A stretch of DNA of 64,000 bases. It comes from Nitratiruptor sp. Its GTDB lineage: Bacteria; Campylobacterota; Campylobacteria; Campylobacterales; Nitratiruptoraceae. The position numbers and the translations under genes are program-made. This document shows, in pieces, positions 63,097 to 64,000 of this stretch. How positions within the stretch are numbered: position 1 is the stretch's first letter; every line of letters starts with the position of its first letter. A model generated the notes under the pieces. That model was not told the DNA's origin. It searched no databases and saw only the letters and a list, made by a program, of their open reading frames with translations. The stretch is from NCBI GenBank assembly GCA_009659925.1, contig PUXW01000013.1:104395-168394 (forward strand), in the 5' to 3' direction.

Positions 63097-64000
63097 TTTT
63101 TGATCCTGTAAATGGCGGCATAGGGGGAGAGAATGACCGGCTCGAAGAGGCTCCCCTCGTAGTTGTGGAAGAGGTAGAGCTGGATATAGGTGCTCTTGTA
63201 GTAGGCATCATCCACCAGGAGCAAGGTTCCAAGGGCTGGCACATAGATGGCGTTCAAACTCGATCGCGGATTGATGGTCTGAACTTGAACCCGATTTTTG
63301 CCACTCTTTTGAAAGAGGATGGTTGTGAAGCGGTGGAGGGGGTAGCTCTTGTCCCCGAGGCGTACCTGCGCCCTTTGCAGGTCGATTTGGATCCCTCGGC
63401 CAATGTCGAGAATATGCCCCCGCTTGCGCAAAGTGGAAGAGAGGTAGTAGAAGGGATGCTCCAGCTCTTTACCAGTGAGGAGATCGATCTGGCTGAAGCG
63501 GGCAACTGTCGGGAAGATCTGGAGCATCCGATAGGGGAGGAAGTAGTAGATATCCTCTTTCACTTCAGGCAATTGGATGGGTTTTTTGAGAAATTCCAGA
63601 AATTTGTTGGGATCTTTGAAGCCATAGTAGTCCATCATCCCTTGAAGATAGCTTTTACCCGTGATGTTCTCGTCGTAGAACTTCTCGGTAAAGTAGACAT
63701 CGAGAATCGCCATATTGTAACTGGCCCGCTGGGAGGGGGTGGTCAGGGCGAAGCTGACGGGGAAGTTGACATCACCGCTATGTTTTCCCCCATCGATGAG
63801 GGTCTTCACATCGGCATAGTAGCGAACTGGATACCCGTAATCCCACCAGGTGAGGACATAGTCATCCCGCTTGGCAATTTTTTTGAAGCGCTCCAAGATC
63901 TGGACCTCTGGCTCACTGAAGACTGAAGGCATAATGTATTTCTGGGCATGGGTGATGTTGGGGTAGATGATCCCCGCCATCGCCACAAGGGCGAAGAGGT
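63093..64000 (-). CDS. pglB: Oligosaccharyltransferase PglB (C-terminal part, runs off window)
   Basis: The C-terminal 302 or so residues of an STT3-type N-oligosaccharyltransferase. The frame continues beyond 64000 through a membrane segment (LFALVAMAG). The acceptor-recognition motif WWDYG is encoded at 63834-63848 and followed by YPVRYYADVKTLIDGGKH, closely matching C. jejuni PglB. The exported domain has its own sequon, DENIT, with the Asn codon at 63666-63668. The domain recognising serine/threonine at +2 should lie in this part. Confidence 0.93.
   Translation of the reverse strand, partial: LFALVAMAGIIYPNITHAQKYIMPSVFSEPEVQILERFKKIAKRDDYVLTWWDYGYPVRYYADVKTLIDGGKHSGDVNFPVSFALTTPSQRASYNMAILDVYFTEKFYDENITGKSYLQGMMDYYGFKDPNKFLEFLKKPIQLPEVKEDIYYFLPYRMLQIFPTVARFSQIDLLTGKELEHPFYYLSSTLRKRGHILDIGRGIQIDLQRAQVRLGDKSYPLHRFTTILFQKSGKNRVQVQTINPRSSLNAIYVPALGTLLLVDDAYYKSTYIQLYLFHNYEGSLFEPVILSPYAAIYRIKK

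Overview
The window is a densely packed, GC-rich chromosomal segment of a member of the Campylobacterota (formerly Epsilonproteobacteria). The assignment rests on gene content and order. The run rplU-rpmA-obgE-proB-fmt-birA-parA-parB-atpF'-atpF-atpH-atpA-atpG-atpD-atpC-tolQ-tolR-tolA-tolB-pal-cpoB-slyD-fabD-mtnN-ttcA (positions 28095-46884, all on the minus strand) is, from memory, the order found in Campylobacter jejuni and relatives. Class II DAHP synthase, a fused CcsBA haem-lyase protein, short RecO, ProB without PUA, BirA without HTH and a pgl-type N-glycosylation locus agree with this. The high GC suggests a vent or sediment lineage such as Nitratifractor or Hydrogenimonas rather than Campylobacter, but genus cannot be fixed from the sequence alone.

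Layout. 1-4.6 kb: chorismate-related genes (trpE, aroE, class II DAHP synthase), a secreted rhodanese and recR. 4.6-15.5 kb: dnaJ, ccsBA, polA, a small exported protein, uvrA and a TauE/SafE permease. 15.5-26.7 kb: a FliO-like membrane protein, then a long minus-strand run gltB-gltD-IMPase-accD-thiE-rlmH-membrane protein-dusB. 26.8-46.9 kb: recO, an unknown acidic protein and the conserved ttcA-to-rplU block with Tol-Pal, ATP synthase, chromosome partitioning and housekeeping genes. 46.9-57.4 kb: an accessory-looking stretch with many strand switches: ridA, an M20 amidohydrolase, an ATPase-GNAT fusion, a DUF2231-like membrane protein, dapE, a YqiA-type esterase, a lipoprotein, a four-cysteine miniprotein, a pentahaem cytochrome c, a thioredoxin-like protein, a UPF1-like helicase and an EI24 protein. 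57.4-64 kb: a surface-glycan locus with a WbaP-like transferase, a GT4 glycosyltransferase, galE and pglD/pglC/pglA plus the C-terminal part of pglB, which runs off the right edge.

The genes connect functionally. CcsBA would mature cytochromes such as the pentahaem protein. The Pgl enzymes build and transfer an N-linked glycan, and CcsBA, CpoB and PglB encoded here carry bacterial N-glycosylation sequons. ParAB sits beside birA and the ATP synthase genes, and TolQ/TolR/TolA/TolB/Pal/CpoB form one envelope-constriction unit.

Regulation is compact. Most junctions are ATGA, TAATG or longer overlaps, and seven of nine convergent gene pairs overlap at their 3' ends. Several divergent pairs share interleaved -10 boxes. 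No rRNA, tRNA, CRISPR array, insertion sequence or phage gene was seen. No gap exceeds about 120 bases.
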